64,000 bases of DNA from JACTMZ01 sp044359955 (GCA_044359955.1 JBIKLF010000001.1:186001-250000); one strand, 5' to 3'; shown: positions 16,036-23,693, counted from the first letter of the stretch. Notes: generated from the letters alone by a model not told the origin. A program made the numbers and translations.

Positions 16036-16455
16036 ATGCGTGTTGTATTGGACACCAGCGTGTTGGTCGCTGCCGCCCGGTCGAAGCGGGGGGCTTCCAA
16101 TGCCCTGCTTGAACTCTTGCCTTGCAAGGAATTCTCGCCCGCCGTCTCGGTTTCGGCCTTCATCGAGTATCGGGATGTGCTCCTTCGTCCGGAGAATCTG
16201 TTGCACCGCACGGCCGGCCAAGCCGAGGCGTTTCTGGACTTCCTGCTTTCCGCCAGTCGCTTGCAGAAGATTCACTTCCTCTGGCGACCCGCCCTCCCTG
16301 ATCCGGATGACGACCTCTTTCTCGAGCTGGCAGTCGCCGCGCGATGTGCCTATATTGTCACCCACAACATCCGCGACTTCCGGGGAGCGGAAAAGTGGGG
16401 AGTAAGCGCGGTCACTCCGTCAGACTTCCTGCGAAAAATCAAAGCAAAGACATGA
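16036..16455 (+). CDS. PIN-domain toxin (putative ribonuclease)
   Basis: 139 residues starting MRVVLDTSVLVAAARS with the first catalytic Asp. ASNALLELL, SAFIEYRDVLLRPENL, LPDPDDDLFLELAVAARC and ITHN-like VTHNIRDFRGAEKWG follow. These are the acidic cluster and NxRDF of the PIN family. It probably cleaves RNA when freed from the antitoxin encoded directly downstream (ATGA overlap at 16452). Toxin-first order is less common but known in this PIN subfamily. ATG at 16036 is chosen because the longer frame adds non-conserved residues. Confidence 0.8.
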   Translation: MRVVLDTSVLVAAARSKRGASNALLELLPCKEFSPAVSVSAFIEYRDVLLRPENLLHRTAGQAEAFLDFLLSASRLQKIHFLWRPALPDPDDDLFLELAVAARCAYIVTHNIRDFRGAEKWGVSAVTPSDFLRKIKAKT

Positions 16456-16688
16456 GCACATTGACCATCAGCATGCCCGAGGGTTTGGCCAAGCAACTGC
16501 AAGTCTGTGCCGCCGAGGAGGGCGTCACGGTCGACCAGTTCATCGCCTCGGCTGCGGGCGAGAAGCTCAGTGCGCTCATGACTCTCGATCATCTCCGCGA
16601 ACGCGCTGCACGGGCCAACCGGCAAGACTTCATCGATTTCCTCGAAGGATCGCCCGACGTGCCGCCGATGCCGGGCGACGAAATCTGA
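16452..16688 (+). CDS. Antitoxin of the PIN cassette
   Basis: 78 residues: STLTISMPEGLAKQLQVCAA gives a ribbon-helix-helix-like N-terminal strand and helix, then VTVDQFIASAAGEKLSALM. The C-terminal tail, FIDFLEGSPDVPPMPGDEI, would occupy the toxin. It starts inside the toxin stop codon, so the two are made together. Confidence 0.7.
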   Translation: MSTLTISMPEGLAKQLQVCAAEEGVTVDQFIASAAGEKLSALMTLDHLRERAARANRQDFIDFLEGSPDVPPMPGDEI

Positions 16689-16689
16689 A

Positions 16690-17370
16690 TCAGGCAGCGC
16701 GGCGCTTTTCCCGGACCGCGTCGATCTTGGCTTGGACCTTACCTTCGGTCGGAGCCTCGCCAAAGCGTTGCGCTCAAGCGGGAAACCAATGCATCCACGA
16801 ATCTTGGAAAGCAACGGGAATACCATGCTGACGGCAGACGCGGATGGTATGGCCGGTGCCGCCGGCTTCGGGATCGGAGAGATCAACGTAGAACAAACCG
16901 CAGACGGGTGGGCCGAACTCCTCGGAGTGACCGACCACTTTCATCGTATCGCGGATAAGGTAAGCAGCTTTGGCCGCGAGCTTGGGCGAACCGGTGCGCT
17001 TGTAGACCACATTGGCGTTGCGCGGCGTGGCGGCAACCGTCGCCTCGGTGATCGCCGCTTCCTGCACCGTGGAGAGAGATTCGGGCGAGGAGTAGAGCGC
17101 ATCGGCATACCGCACTTTCTTTCGATGCGAGGCGTAAGGTGCGATGACCTGCAGACGCGAGGCATCAACTTCGGCCACGCCTGCGGAAAACGCCTCATCG
17201 CTGCCCTCGGCATTGCCGGACCGGAATCGCAAGGAGACGAACTCCCGAGCCAACCGGTTGGCAAAGCCACGCGCCAAGGAGGCGTCCAAATCTGAAATCG
17301 CCCGCCGCCCTTCAAGAAGGACGACTGGCGCATCACCGACGGCAAGATTTCGGAATTCCTGGATAGTCAT
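16690..17370 (-). pseudogene. SLOG-like Rossmann-fold protein with an in-frame TGA near the C-terminus
   Basis: From ATG at 17370 the frame reads AVVLLEG-like GDAPVVLLEGRRAI, then FRSGNAEGSDEAFSAGV, LQVIAPYASHRKK, SPKLAAKAAYLIRDTMKV and GGTGHTIRVCRQHGIPV. This fits the nucleotide-binding SLOG superfamily (sGxAxGaD and GTGHT-type loops). It stops at 16774 after HWFPA. Beyond that TGA the same frame stays open for 27 codons (QRFGEAPTEGKVQAKIDAVR...) to a second TGA at 16690, which reads as a natural C-terminus. So a single nonsense change seems to have shortened the protein; the shortened product may still fold. No enzymatic role can be assigned. Confidence 0.5.
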
Positions 17371-17504
17371 GGGAGCCCGCAAGCGGGCAGGGGACAGTTT
17401 TGCGTTCTCCGTGGTCAGCCGAAAGGCCTTTGTGCGTCATAAAGCCGGCCGCAGGCCGGAGTAATTAGTGGACAGTGGACAGGCGGCAGTCTGCTCCCAC
17501 CGGA

Positions 17505-17533
17505 CTTCGTTACCTTCGTTGCCTTTTGTTCAA
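17505..17533 (-). repeat. Copy of the dispersed AACGAAGG repeat
   Basis: Read on the minus strand it begins TTGAACAAAAGGCAACGAAG and continues GTAACGAAG. It is one of five copies in the window (1666, 17505, 56174, 56619, 59123). It lies between the SLOG-like gene and the DUF433 cassette. Confidence 0.7.
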
Positions 17534-17603
17534 TCTCTCCCGCCCCGACTGCGCGTTTGCGATACCGTTTGTCTCAAGCCAAATGGCGTGCTAGATGAGA
17601 TCC

Positions 17604-17816
17604 ATGACTGTTCTCGATCACAGCCCTGTTCATTCGGACCCGGAGGTTCTGGGTGGGACGCTCGTGTTTGTGGGGACGCGCGTTCCCGCGCAAACCCTGC
17701 TGGACTATGTTTCCCGAGGTGGATCACTCGAGGAGTTCTTGGAGGATTTCCCGACGGTAAAGCGCCAAGACGCGATGGAGTTTTTGCAACTCGCCCGTGA
17801 AGAGCATCATTCTTGA
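17604..17816 (+). CDS. DUF433-family antitoxin
   Basis: 70 residues from MTVLDHSPVHSDPEVLGG. LVFVGTRVPAQTLLDYVSRG and SLEEFLEDFPTVKRQDAMEF are the winged-helix core of DUF433, which pairs with DUF5615 PIN-like toxins. The start at 17604 gives a normal family length; ATG at 17595 adds three residues. It overlaps the toxin by 20 bases. Confidence 0.85.
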   Translation: MTVLDHSPVHSDPEVLGGTLVFVGTRVPAQTLLDYVSRGGSLEEFLEDFPTVKRQDAMEFLQLAREEHHS

Positions 17817-18129
17817 CGAAAACATTCCACGGAAGCTGAGAACTAGATTGTCCGGCTACCGGGTGACCACAGTGCCCGAACGAGGATGGGGCGGCGTGAA
17901 GAATGGGCGTCTCATGGCTCTGATCGACGGGGGCTACGATGTGTTCGTCACCGCTGACAAAAACCTTCGCTACCAACAGAACCTCGACGGGAGAAAAATC
18001 TCCATCATCGAAGTCCCTTTTAACGATTCAGCAAAACTCCTCCCGCTGGCGCCGGCAATTCTTCTCGCCATCGAGCAATCCCTGCCGGGCTCCTACATCG
18101 AAATAGCACCACCGCCTTCCGGCGAATGA
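17797..18129 (+). CDS. DUF5615-family PIN-like toxin
   Basis: 110 residues. KSIILDENIPRKLRTRLSGY holds the first acidic cluster (DEN), then VTTVPERGWGGVKNGRLMAL, and YDVFVTADKNLRYQQNL carries the conserved TxDxxLxxQ-type motif. It is a predicted ribonuclease toxin of the DUF433/DUF5615 pair, intact, with the expected gene order and overlap. Confidence 0.85.
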   Translation: MKSIILDENIPRKLRTRLSGYRVTTVPERGWGGVKNGRLMALIDGGYDVFVTADKNLRYQQNLDGRKISIIEVPFNDSAKLLPLAPAILLAIEQSLPGSYIEIAPPPSGE

Positions 18130-18243
18130 TGCACAGCCGTGGCGGGTGACTGGTGGTCGGAGGAAGGGCAGGAGTCGGGGCGCTAGGGGACAGAGGGCGG
18201 AATCCGGTTTGCGGGGACAAAACCCGTGAGTTAATATACTCCC

Positions 18244-18396
18244 ATGGGCACGCTGGAGGAAATCAAGCAAGCCATCGAAAAGCTGCCGAGAGAAGAGTTC
18301 TTCGAACTGGCTCGCAGACTTTCGACGCGTTACCCGGAGCTTTGGCAGGAGCAAGTTGCCCGCGTTGCAGAGAGCGGGAGGTTCGATCCGGTGTGA
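18244..18396 (+). CDS. Small antitoxin-like protein without partner
   Basis: 50 residues, MGTLEEIKQAIEKLPREEF followed by FELARRLSTRYPELW. This is the common small antitoxin pattern that normally precedes a RelE- or PIN-type toxin. No toxin frame follows; the next frame is a BrnA-like remnant. It is probably an orphan antitoxin. AT-rich sequence (TTAATATACTCCC) just upstream could be a -10 region. Confidence 0.5.
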   Translation: MGTLEEIKQAIEKLPREEFFELARRLSTRYPELWQEQVARVAESGRFDPV

Positions 18397-18430
18397 TGTG
18401 CGGCGAGAAAAAATAAAGAAGCAATCTACC

Positions 18431-18566
18431 ATGACAGCGAAAGAGTTTGAGCGGCGTTTCGACGAGGGCAAGGACATCACGCCTTACATCGACCACGCGA
18501 CCATCCGTCGGCCCGGCCTCCGAGGCGCGCGATGTCAACGTGGAACGCCTTACTCGGCATCTATAA
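18431..18566 (+). pseudogene. BrnA-like antitoxin remnant
   Basis: The frame from ATG at 18431 reads MTAKEFERRFDEGKDITPYI and DHATIRRP, the N-terminus of BrnA-type antitoxins. An extra base in the CCC run after RRP shifts the frame. In the corrected frame it continues ASEARDVNVERLTRHL and stops at 18566, missing the ribbon-helix-helix C-terminus. No BrnT toxin is present. The 3' end overlaps the convergent PIN gene. Confidence 0.5.
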
Positions 18567-18981
18567 GCGGCAGGACAACCATCTCGAAGTCGGCCAGCTT
18601 GACCATACGGAGGCCGCGCCACGGATCGAGCACCAGCAGATCCGCATCGCCAGTGACAATGGCGCTAGCGCCACTGGCCAGAGCCAATGCGAGAAATTTA
18701 TCGTCGTCGGGATCGCGGCAGTCACGCACCTCTTCACGCAGAGCCGCGTCGGGAAATATCACCGCGGCTTTGCGCCACGTTCGCAGTAGTGATTCGCGAC
18801 TTCGCCGGGACACATAGCGATCCAACTTGGGCCGCATGAGCACATCAGCCAACTCGTCATAGGTAGCCGTGGAGAAGATGAGCGCGAGTTGGCGCGCGAG
18901 CACGGCGCGGACACACACATCAGCCCGGCTTCCCGACAGCAATGCGGCGCTGACGAGGATGTTGGTATCGAAAATGACCAC
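18550..18981 (-). CDS. PIN-domain toxin
   Basis: 143 residues: MVIFDTNILVSAALLSGSRA with the first Asp, TYDELADVLMRPKLDRYVS, DCRDPDDDKFLALALASGA with the central acidic cluster, and IVTGDADLLVLDPW with the last Asp. It is a complete PIN toxin of the family paired with Phd/YefM antitoxins, whose gene ends 3 bases upstream. It is predicted to cleave RNA. Confidence 0.85.
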   Translation of the reverse strand: MVIFDTNILVSAALLSGSRADVCVRAVLARQLALIFSTATYDELADVLMRPKLDRYVSRRSRESLLRTWRKAAVIFPDAALREEVRDCRDPDDDKFLALALASGASAIVTGDADLLVLDPWRGLRMVKLADFEMVVLPLIDAE

Positions 18982-18984
18982 CCG

Positions 18985-19242
18985 TCAGCTGGGGTTCTCG
19001 GCGGCGAGCAGGCGATCCAGAGTTGCGGCAGTCAGGCCGTTCTTGCGCGCCTCGGCTTGGAGCTTGTCCATGGATCGCGTGATCTTGCGATTCTGTGCCG
19101 AGACCAGATTGCGGTAGAGGGCCATGGGCAGGAAGACGCCAAGGTCGCGCTGGTGGCGCTTGATGACGACCGGCTCTTGAATGCCGTAATCGAGGAACTG
19201 CCCGAAATTTTGCCGGGCTTCGGAAGCGGTCATGGCTTTCAT
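18985..19242 (-). CDS. Phd/YefM-family antitoxin
   Basis: 85 residues from MKAMTASEARQNFGQFLDYG, the Phd/YefM N-terminal fold, then EPVVIKRHQRDLGVFLPM. The C-terminal helix (TLDRLLAAENPS) would bind the PIN toxin encoded directly downstream. ATG at 19242 is preferred because the longer frame adds 12 unrelated residues. The pair is intact and likely autoregulated. Confidence 0.85.
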   Translation of the reverse strand: MKAMTASEARQNFGQFLDYGIQEPVVIKRHQRDLGVFLPMALYRNLVSAQNRKITRSMDKLQAEARKNGLTAATLDRLLAAENPS

Positions 19243-19309
19243 AAGAGCTAACTTACGACAAATTGTACAAAATGTCAAAGATGGGGCTGCTTCTTTCCGC
19301 TACGGAGGA

Positions 19310-19957
19310 TCATTTGACGATGACGATCTCGGTGGATTCGCCGAGCTCGCGCAGACGGTGTTGCAAGGCGGTGAGGACTTCGCGGCCTTCGGCGTTGACG
19401 AAATGCCAGTCCGCACCGGGCATGGTGCCGTAGTAGAACTTCAAGTCACCGAGCGGATTGCCGGCTCCGGTGCCGTTGGATAGCGGAAGAGGCGCCAAGT
19501 AGTGCAGGGCCTGTGCTTCGGGTGAGCTGTAAACGGCATAGGGACCTTCGAGGTAGTTCTCCCAAATGCGATCGTCGACCTGATCGTCGAGGAAATGCAG
19601 ATGCCGGTAGGCATAACGAAGGTTGTCGCGGTCGAAGTAGAAAGCGCCTTCATCGCGCAGCCATTTGCGCACGTCGAGATGATCATCCGGATCGATGTAA
19701 ACGTGGTCGCGGAAGTATTCGCGCCAGGTGAATTGTGCCGGCAGCTCGTCTGTGCGTCCGTTGAGTGCGAATTGGAAATGGTAGTCCTGATCGACGGCGT
19801 AGAGGATGTTGCGCGCGGACTCGGGCGGATCGATGAAGATGCCGCCGGTCGTCTTTTCGTAATCGGCCGCGCGACGCAACAACCACGACGGCACGAAGCA
19901 TGAGCCGACGGCCGCCGCACCGGTGATGAGAAAGTTTCGGCGGGTTATTTTAGCCAC
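19310..19957 (-). CDS. Tat-exported protein of unknown function
   Basis: 215 residues from GTG at 19957. The N-terminus KITRRNFLITGAAAVG is a twin-arginine signal (RRNFLI at residues 6-11), followed by a hydrophobic stretch and a Trp/Leu-rich mature start. The mature part is soluble and rich in aromatic and acidic residues (NILYAVDQDYHFQFALNG, REYFRDHVYIDPDDHLDVR), without a cofactor motif I recognise. Tat export means it folds in the cytoplasm, perhaps with a bound metal. It stands alone between the Phd gene and the small gene at 20040. Confidence 0.65.
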   Translation of the reverse strand: MAKITRRNFLITGAAAVGSCFVPSWLLRRAADYEKTTGGIFIDPPESARNILYAVDQDYHFQFALNGRTDELPAQFTWREYFRDHVYIDPDDHLDVRKWLRDEGAFYFDRDNLRYAYRHLHFLDDQVDDRIWENYLEGPYAVYSSPEAQALHYLAPLPLSNGTGAGNPLGDLKFYYGTMPGADWHFVNAEGREVLTALQHRLRELGESTEIVIVK

Positions 19958-20039
19958 GGATCGAAGAAGATGACGGAGGATTGGTTTACGCCGGCTGACA
20001 CCGGCACAAACCGGACTTCGCGAAAGGCACACGGAAAAT

Positions 20040-20297
20040 TCACGCGGCCTCCTTTCGCGTGCCACCGAGATCGGCGAGCAAGGTGTCGCGGCGGGTGCGG
20101 GCGAGGCCCACGTTTTTGGTCTCAAGCGGCACACGGAGGCGCTGCTTGGTGTAGTCGGGTCGGTGCACGGTGGCGTGGAGCCACCAGGTGCCGTTGTTCC
20201 ACCAGAGGTGGTGGTTGGGGTTGCGGGGATGCGTGCGCAGGGACAGCACGCAACTTTCGGGTAGCGCCGCGAGGGCGGCGTTATTTTTCTTGGTCAT
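20040..20297 (-). CDS. Small protein with integrase-arm-like sequence
   Basis: 85 residues. PESCVLSLRTHPRNPNHHLW, WNNGTWWLHATVHRPDYTKQ and RLRVPLETKNVGLARTRRD resemble the N-terminal arm-binding segment of tyrosine recombinases (a beta strand pair followed by SLxTxDxxxARxxRD), but no catalytic domain follows. A second copy, broken by a 43-bp insertion, lies at 20499-20838. It sits near the presumed island end, so a role as excision or attachment-site factor is possible but unproven. Confidence 0.5.
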   Translation of the reverse strand: MTKKNNAALAALPESCVLSLRTHPRNPNHHLWWNNGTWWLHATVHRPDYTKQRLRVPLETKNVGLARTRRDTLLADLGGTRKEAA

Positions 20298-20498
20298 TTG
20301 GGCGTTTCCTTAAACGCACCAAGGGAGCTTTGCTTTCCGGTCGATCCGATCGACCAGCGCATTAGCGCGGGAAAGACTCGCTCTCCCGCACCAAGCCACC
20401 GTGGGTTCTCCTCCTCGGTTGGCAGCCCTGCCTTTTACGGCAGGACACTCTTGATGCTGATAATACCAATACACCAAAAGGGCAGGGGACTCAAACGC

Positions 20499-20838
20499 CT
20501 AATGCGTCATAGCTCCCACCCTGTATTCATGCGGTCTGGCGACGGCACGGCTTTCGCAGACGCTCGGTCCGACATCGGGCATAGCCTGACCGCGCACGCG
20601 AGGGATGTTGCTGGCAATTTTCGGCGTCGCCTCTATGAGGAAGTCGCGCAGGGCACGCGCGATTGTCACATCGTTCGTGCCGAGGGAGACCCGAACGCGC
20701 TCCTTGGTGTAATCGTCCTTGTGGACCGTGTAGTGGCACCACCAAGTGCCATATCAGTTGGTCGCCTCGGCGACCCGTCTCGCGGACTCGGCTGTTGTTC
20801 CAGATGTTGTGGTTGGGATTGTGATTTTTATTTTTCAC
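20499..20838 (-). pseudogene. Paralogue of the 20040 gene disrupted by a 43-bp element
   Basis: From ATG at 20838 the frame reads MKNKNHNPNHNIWNN and meets the 43-bp element at 20751-20793. Removing the element restores GTWWCHYTVHKDDYTKERV and RVSLGTNDVTIARALRDFL, closely matching the 20040-20297 protein. The corrected frame runs to a TAG at 20499. With the element in place the frame is shifted into unrelated sequence. Confidence 0.7.
20751..20793 (+). repeat. 43-bp palindromic insertion element, copy 2
   Basis: Read on the plus strand it runs from ATATCAGTTGGTCGC to GTCTCGCGGACTCGGCT. It is inverted relative to the copy at 1214-1256. It differs only in the 4-base hairpin loop (CTCG versus TGCA), one A/G in the second dyad, and the terminal base. 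It lies inside a reading frame whose intact paralogue at 20040-20297 fixes the insertion point exactly. Confidence 0.85.
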
Positions 20839-20950
20839 GCCTCCACCTCAACACAGGGGGTGGGACATCTGCTGTCCTAGGGCCCTAATAAATTGTTCTA
20901 CTTTTGTTCTACTTTTGCCCTCCGCCAGCTCGACTCTGGAAAAAGTGTAA

Positions 20951-20995
20951 AAACACCCGCGAACCCGCATGAATACTGGGTTCGCGGGTGTTTTG
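20951..20995. terminator. Strong hairpin terminator, possibly bidirectional
   Basis: Perfect 17-bp arms (AAAACACCCGCGAACCC and its complement at 20979-20995) around an 11-base loop. The outer A4/T4 ends and following TTTG allow termination in either direction. It lies 40 bases from the tRNA-Leu fragment, at the presumed island edge. Confidence 0.75.
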
Positions 20996-21035
20996 TTTGA
21001 CGCGAAGAAACGCCGAAAAACACGTAAAATGGCAG

Positions 21036-21074
21036 TCCTAAGTCTGGCGCGTCTGCCAGTTCCGCCACCCGAGC
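21036..21074 (-). tRNA. Truncated 5' half of tRNA-Leu(UAG)
   Basis: Read on the minus strand it starts GCTCGGGTGGCGGAACTGGC and continues AGACGCGCCAGACTTAGGA. That is acceptor 5' strand, D-arm and anticodon arm up to the loop with anticodon TAG. The sequence then changes to CTGCC, which cannot pair with the anticodon stem; no variable arm, T-arm or 3' end follows. This is the scar expected from integration in the anticodon loop. It is not a functional tRNA. Confidence 0.75.
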
Positions 21075-21266
21075 TTGCAGAGAAACCTATATGCCCCGTT
21101 TAGGGGTGGCGAGCGCGGAGGATCTCGTAAGGTCCACGGTGGCCAGCACTTTCAGCGAGTGATCTCTGATAGCCTTGAATCGACATATTAGGGTTGCCAT
21201 CCCGTGTCGTTCCGCTACTTTTTGTGGTTTCGCCTCGGCCGGAAGGGACCCGGCTTCTTTTGCATT

Positions 21267-21842
21267 ATGATGATGCCCAGTTACTTAAAATGGATTTTGG
21301 CTTTGGCCTTATTGGTCTCGGTGCTGCCTGCCGAGGGCAGTCGCCGTCATTCTTTTGACACCCCGGCTTCCGTTCGGACGGCTCCGCCGGAACCCCGGCG
21401 CGGTTTGTTCGGCGCGTTTGGTCGTGGCGACGACTCGGAGCAGCATCAAGTGGTCCGCCTAGCGGACGGCGAAAAAGTCGAAATGGACGAGCGGATGATC
21501 GAGGCGATGCATTTGGCCGAGCGGGGTGCCCGTTCGCGGTCTATTCACCGTTGCTGGCGCTACGTGAAGCGTGCCCTGCAGGCGGCGGACGTTGTTGAGT
21601 GCTATCCGCAGACCGCGCTGGCCAAGCAGGCTGCCGTGGAATTGCCCAATCGCTACGGCTTCGAGCGCCTCGATGTCGATGATCCCTTCGAGGCTCCGGT
21701 CGGAGCGGTGCTCGTTTACGGCGGTCGCGGGGCCGGCCATGTGGAGTTCCGCACGAAGACGGGTTTCGTCAGCGATCACGCTTCGCGCCAACCGTCGCCC
21801 CGCCCCCTCATCGGGGTCTTCATCAAGCCCGTCGAGGGCTGA
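21267..21842 (+). CDS. Secreted protein with a possible CHAP/NlpC-like domain
   Basis: 191 residues from the first of three consecutive Met codons. The segment after PSYLKWILALALLVSVLPAEG is a signal peptide. The mature part has a Pro/Arg-rich linker, then SRSIHRCWRYVKRALQAADV and APVGAVLVYGGRGAGHVEFR. The Cys and the later GHVEF resemble the Cys/His arrangement of CHAP or NlpC/P60 cysteine peptidases and amidases acting on cell wall. The match is weak. The longer frame from 21204 would put a non-signal stretch in front. Confidence 0.55.
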   Translation: MMMPSYLKWILALALLVSVLPAEGSRRHSFDTPASVRTAPPEPRRGLFGAFGRGDDSEQHQVVRLADGEKVEMDERMIEAMHLAERGARSRSIHRCWRYVKRALQAADVVECYPQTALAKQAAVELPNRYGFERLDVDDPFEAPVGAVLVYGGRGAGHVEFRTKTGFVSDHASRQPSPRPLIGVFIKPVEG

Positions 21843-21847
21843 GCCGG

Positions 21848-22006
21848 TCAGATTTTTCCGACCGCTTCGCGCAGCACGCCGGCGATATACAAGCGCACGT
21901 CATGGGGCAATTTTGCGCCGAAGTCCACGGTGCGTTCCCCGGTGGTCACGGTGATAACCTGCTGGGGGATGCGGCGGACTTTGACGTAACCATCGGGGAG
22001 TTCCAC
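21848..22006 (-). CDS. Possible small protein or gene remnant
   Basis: From GTG at 22006 the frame gives about 52 residues: VELPDGYVKVRRIPQQVITV, TTGERTVDFGAKLPHDVRLY and IAGVLREAVGKI. The composition and alternating strand pattern look like real protein. The frame is open upstream for about 25 more codons without a start, so it may be the C-terminal end of a lost gene. It is convergent with 21267-21842. No family recognised. Confidence 0.35.
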   Translation of the reverse strand: MELPDGYVKVRRIPQQVITVTTGERTVDFGAKLPHDVRLYIAGVLREAVGKI

Positions 22007-22282
22007 ACGCGTGTCCGCGCCGAACGCGATCTCGCGTCGCCGTCCCCGGCTGTCTGCGCTTGGCTGCGGCTCTCAACCATAGACCCTCAACTTCCTTTCT
22101 AGGTTGAGAGGTTGAAAGCCAACGACTTGTCTGTCCGGACGCAATTACCGCGCGGATGAGGCAAGCCGATGACGTAAAATGTTCACGCCCAGTCCCTCAA
22201 CTTTCATCACTCAACTTTCAACTACGGTTTTAGGATAACCGCGCCGTGACTCGGGGGGTCTGCGCCTGCTATCTTTGCATCG

Positions 22283-22834
22283 ATGGAGATCCGATCGACG
22301 AGTCTGGAGGGCATGACCTTATGGTCCCGTCCGGTGCATGCCGATGCCCGGGGCACCTACGACGTGCTTTGGAACCGTGATGAACTGGCCGAGGCCGGAA
22401 TCATGGCCGAATTTATCCAGGACAACCTGATCGAAACACACCGCGGCACGCTGCGCGGTCTGCATTTCCAGACGCGAAACCCGCAGGGCAAGTTGCTCAC
22501 CGTGCTGGAGGGGGAAGTCTACGATGCCGCCGTCGACCTGCGGCCGGACTCGCCTACTTTCGGCCGCGCCGAGGGTTTGGTCTTGCGTGCCGGCGACCAC
22601 ACCAGCCTCTGGCTCCCGCCCGGCTTCGCCCACGGGTTCCTCTCGCTCAGCGAGCACGTGATCTACTCGTATAAAGTCACCGCACCATGGGATCCGCCGC
22701 GCGCGCAGGTCCTGGCCTGGGATGATCCTGCGGTCGGTATTCCGTGGCCTCTCGAGGCCGGGCAGGTGCCGGTGCTTTCCGACCGCGACCAGGCGGGACA
22801 GAGCTGGGCGCAGGTGCGGCAGCTTCTGGACTGA
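22283..22834 (+). CDS. rfbC: dTDP-4-dehydrorhamnose 3,5-epimerase
   Basis: 183 residues, normal length. The cupin core shows DARGTYDVLWNRDEL, FIQDNLIETHRGTLRGLHFQ with the catalytic His in RGLHFQ, KLLTVLEGEVYDAAVDLRPD, LWLPPGFAHGFLSLSEHV and YSYKVTAPWDP. It epimerises C3 and C5 of dTDP-4-keto-6-deoxyglucose on the way to dTDP-rhamnose for surface polysaccharide. The other rml genes are not adjacent. Confidence 0.92.
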   Translation: MEIRSTSLEGMTLWSRPVHADARGTYDVLWNRDELAEAGIMAEFIQDNLIETHRGTLRGLHFQTRNPQGKLLTVLEGEVYDAAVDLRPDSPTFGRAEGLVLRAGDHTSLWLPPGFAHGFLSLSEHVIYSYKVTAPWDPPRAQVLAWDDPAVGIPWPLEAGQVPVLSDRDQAGQSWAQVRQLLD

Positions 22835-22883
22835 GCCTTCGGGGTTGGCAACGGACGCCGGCTGGGAAAAACTATGTGGGCTG

Positions 22884-23693
22884 ATGCAGACTCCGGAACA
22901 AATGATGGTCCCCGTGTCCCCGCGGCACGAGGTCTTGCTGGCGCCGGAATACGCGCAACTGATCCGCTACGCACCGGAGCATGATTTCGTCATGCGCACC
23001 ATCACGCGGCGCGAGGCCAATGGCCTGCAACTCATGTCCGCCGAAATGGTCATCGCGGGCAAGGATACGAGGAAGGAATTCCCCCTCGCGGAAAAATACC
23101 CGATGCACTTCCGCAAAACGTATTTTCCCGGCCGCCTGCGCGGCGATCCCTCCGCCGAGTTTGCCAACCAGCAGCGTGCCTCGGAAATTCTCGATGCCCC
23201 GCCGCCCATCGGATTTACCACGGACACCTTTCGCTCCTGCTTCGTGCCGGGCAAACCCTACTCGCGCCTCACGCCCTTCGGGATCGAACCGGTGGAAAAC
23301 AATGTGCAGATCGCGGAAGAGATCAATCTCGCCACCGCCATCGGCTTGTGGTGGCTCTGCGGTCAGGCCTTCGACGAACTGGTCTGCCTGCACGAAGCGG
23401 GTCTGGTCCACGGCGATATGGAATTGCACAATATCGCCGTGGCGCCATCGCCGGCCGAGGCCGTGCTCATCGATTTCGAACTGGCCAAACGCAAGGAGGA
23501 TCTCACCACCGAGGAGTGGGATAAGCAGGTGCGAAATGACTTCACCGAACTGCTCAAAGAATCGGTCTACTTGCAGTGCGCGCTCGGACGTCAACCCGGC
23601 CCGCTGGCGGATATGGCCATGGAACGCATGGCCGAATTGTTTCCCTCGCCCGGTCGCTTCGAGCGCCGCATCCGCCGCCAAGCGGCGGTGTGA
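22884..23693 (+). CDS. Kinase-fold protein (aminoglycoside-phosphotransferase or LPS-kinase-like)
   Basis: 269 residues. The catalytic loop HEAGLVHGDMELHNIAV (about 168-184) matches HGDxxxxN of small-molecule and LPS-core kinases, and VLIDFELAKRKEDL supplies the Mg-binding Asp (DFE). The N-terminal lobe is short and lacks an obvious glycine loop, so the substrate cannot be named. It lies 49 bases after rfbC on the same strand, so action on a surface polysaccharide is plausible. An earlier non-ATG start is possible. Confidence 0.65.
   Translation: MQTPEQMMVPVSPRHEVLLAPEYAQLIRYAPEHDFVMRTITRREANGLQLMSAEMVIAGKDTRKEFPLAEKYPMHFRKTYFPGRLRGDPSAEFANQQRASEILDAPPPIGFTTDTFRSCFVPGKPYSRLTPFGIEPVENNVQIAEEINLATAIGLWWLCGQAFDELVCLHEAGLVHGDMELHNIAVAPSPAEAVLIDFELAKRKEDLTTEEWDKQVRNDFTELLKESVYLQCALGRQPGPLADMAMERMAELFPSPGRFERRIRRQAAV

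Larger units (their letters stand above)
1..21074. mobile_element. Right part of a putative genomic island at tRNA-Leu(UAG)
   Basis: This stretch is almost entirely accessory: type I and modification-dependent restriction, a Fic module, at least five toxin-antitoxin cassettes (several decayed), and unknown genes. It stops at a tRNA-Leu 5' half broken in the anticodon loop at 21036-21074, after which ordinary envelope genes begin. The tRNA-Arg element at 25.6-32.4 kb has the same geometry, with a truncated 5' half at its integrase-distal end. By analogy this scar would be the distal end of an island whose intact tRNA-Leu and integrase lie left of the window. The left boundary is not visible and the island may be composite. 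The scar is direct evidence; the extent is inference. Confidence 0.45.
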
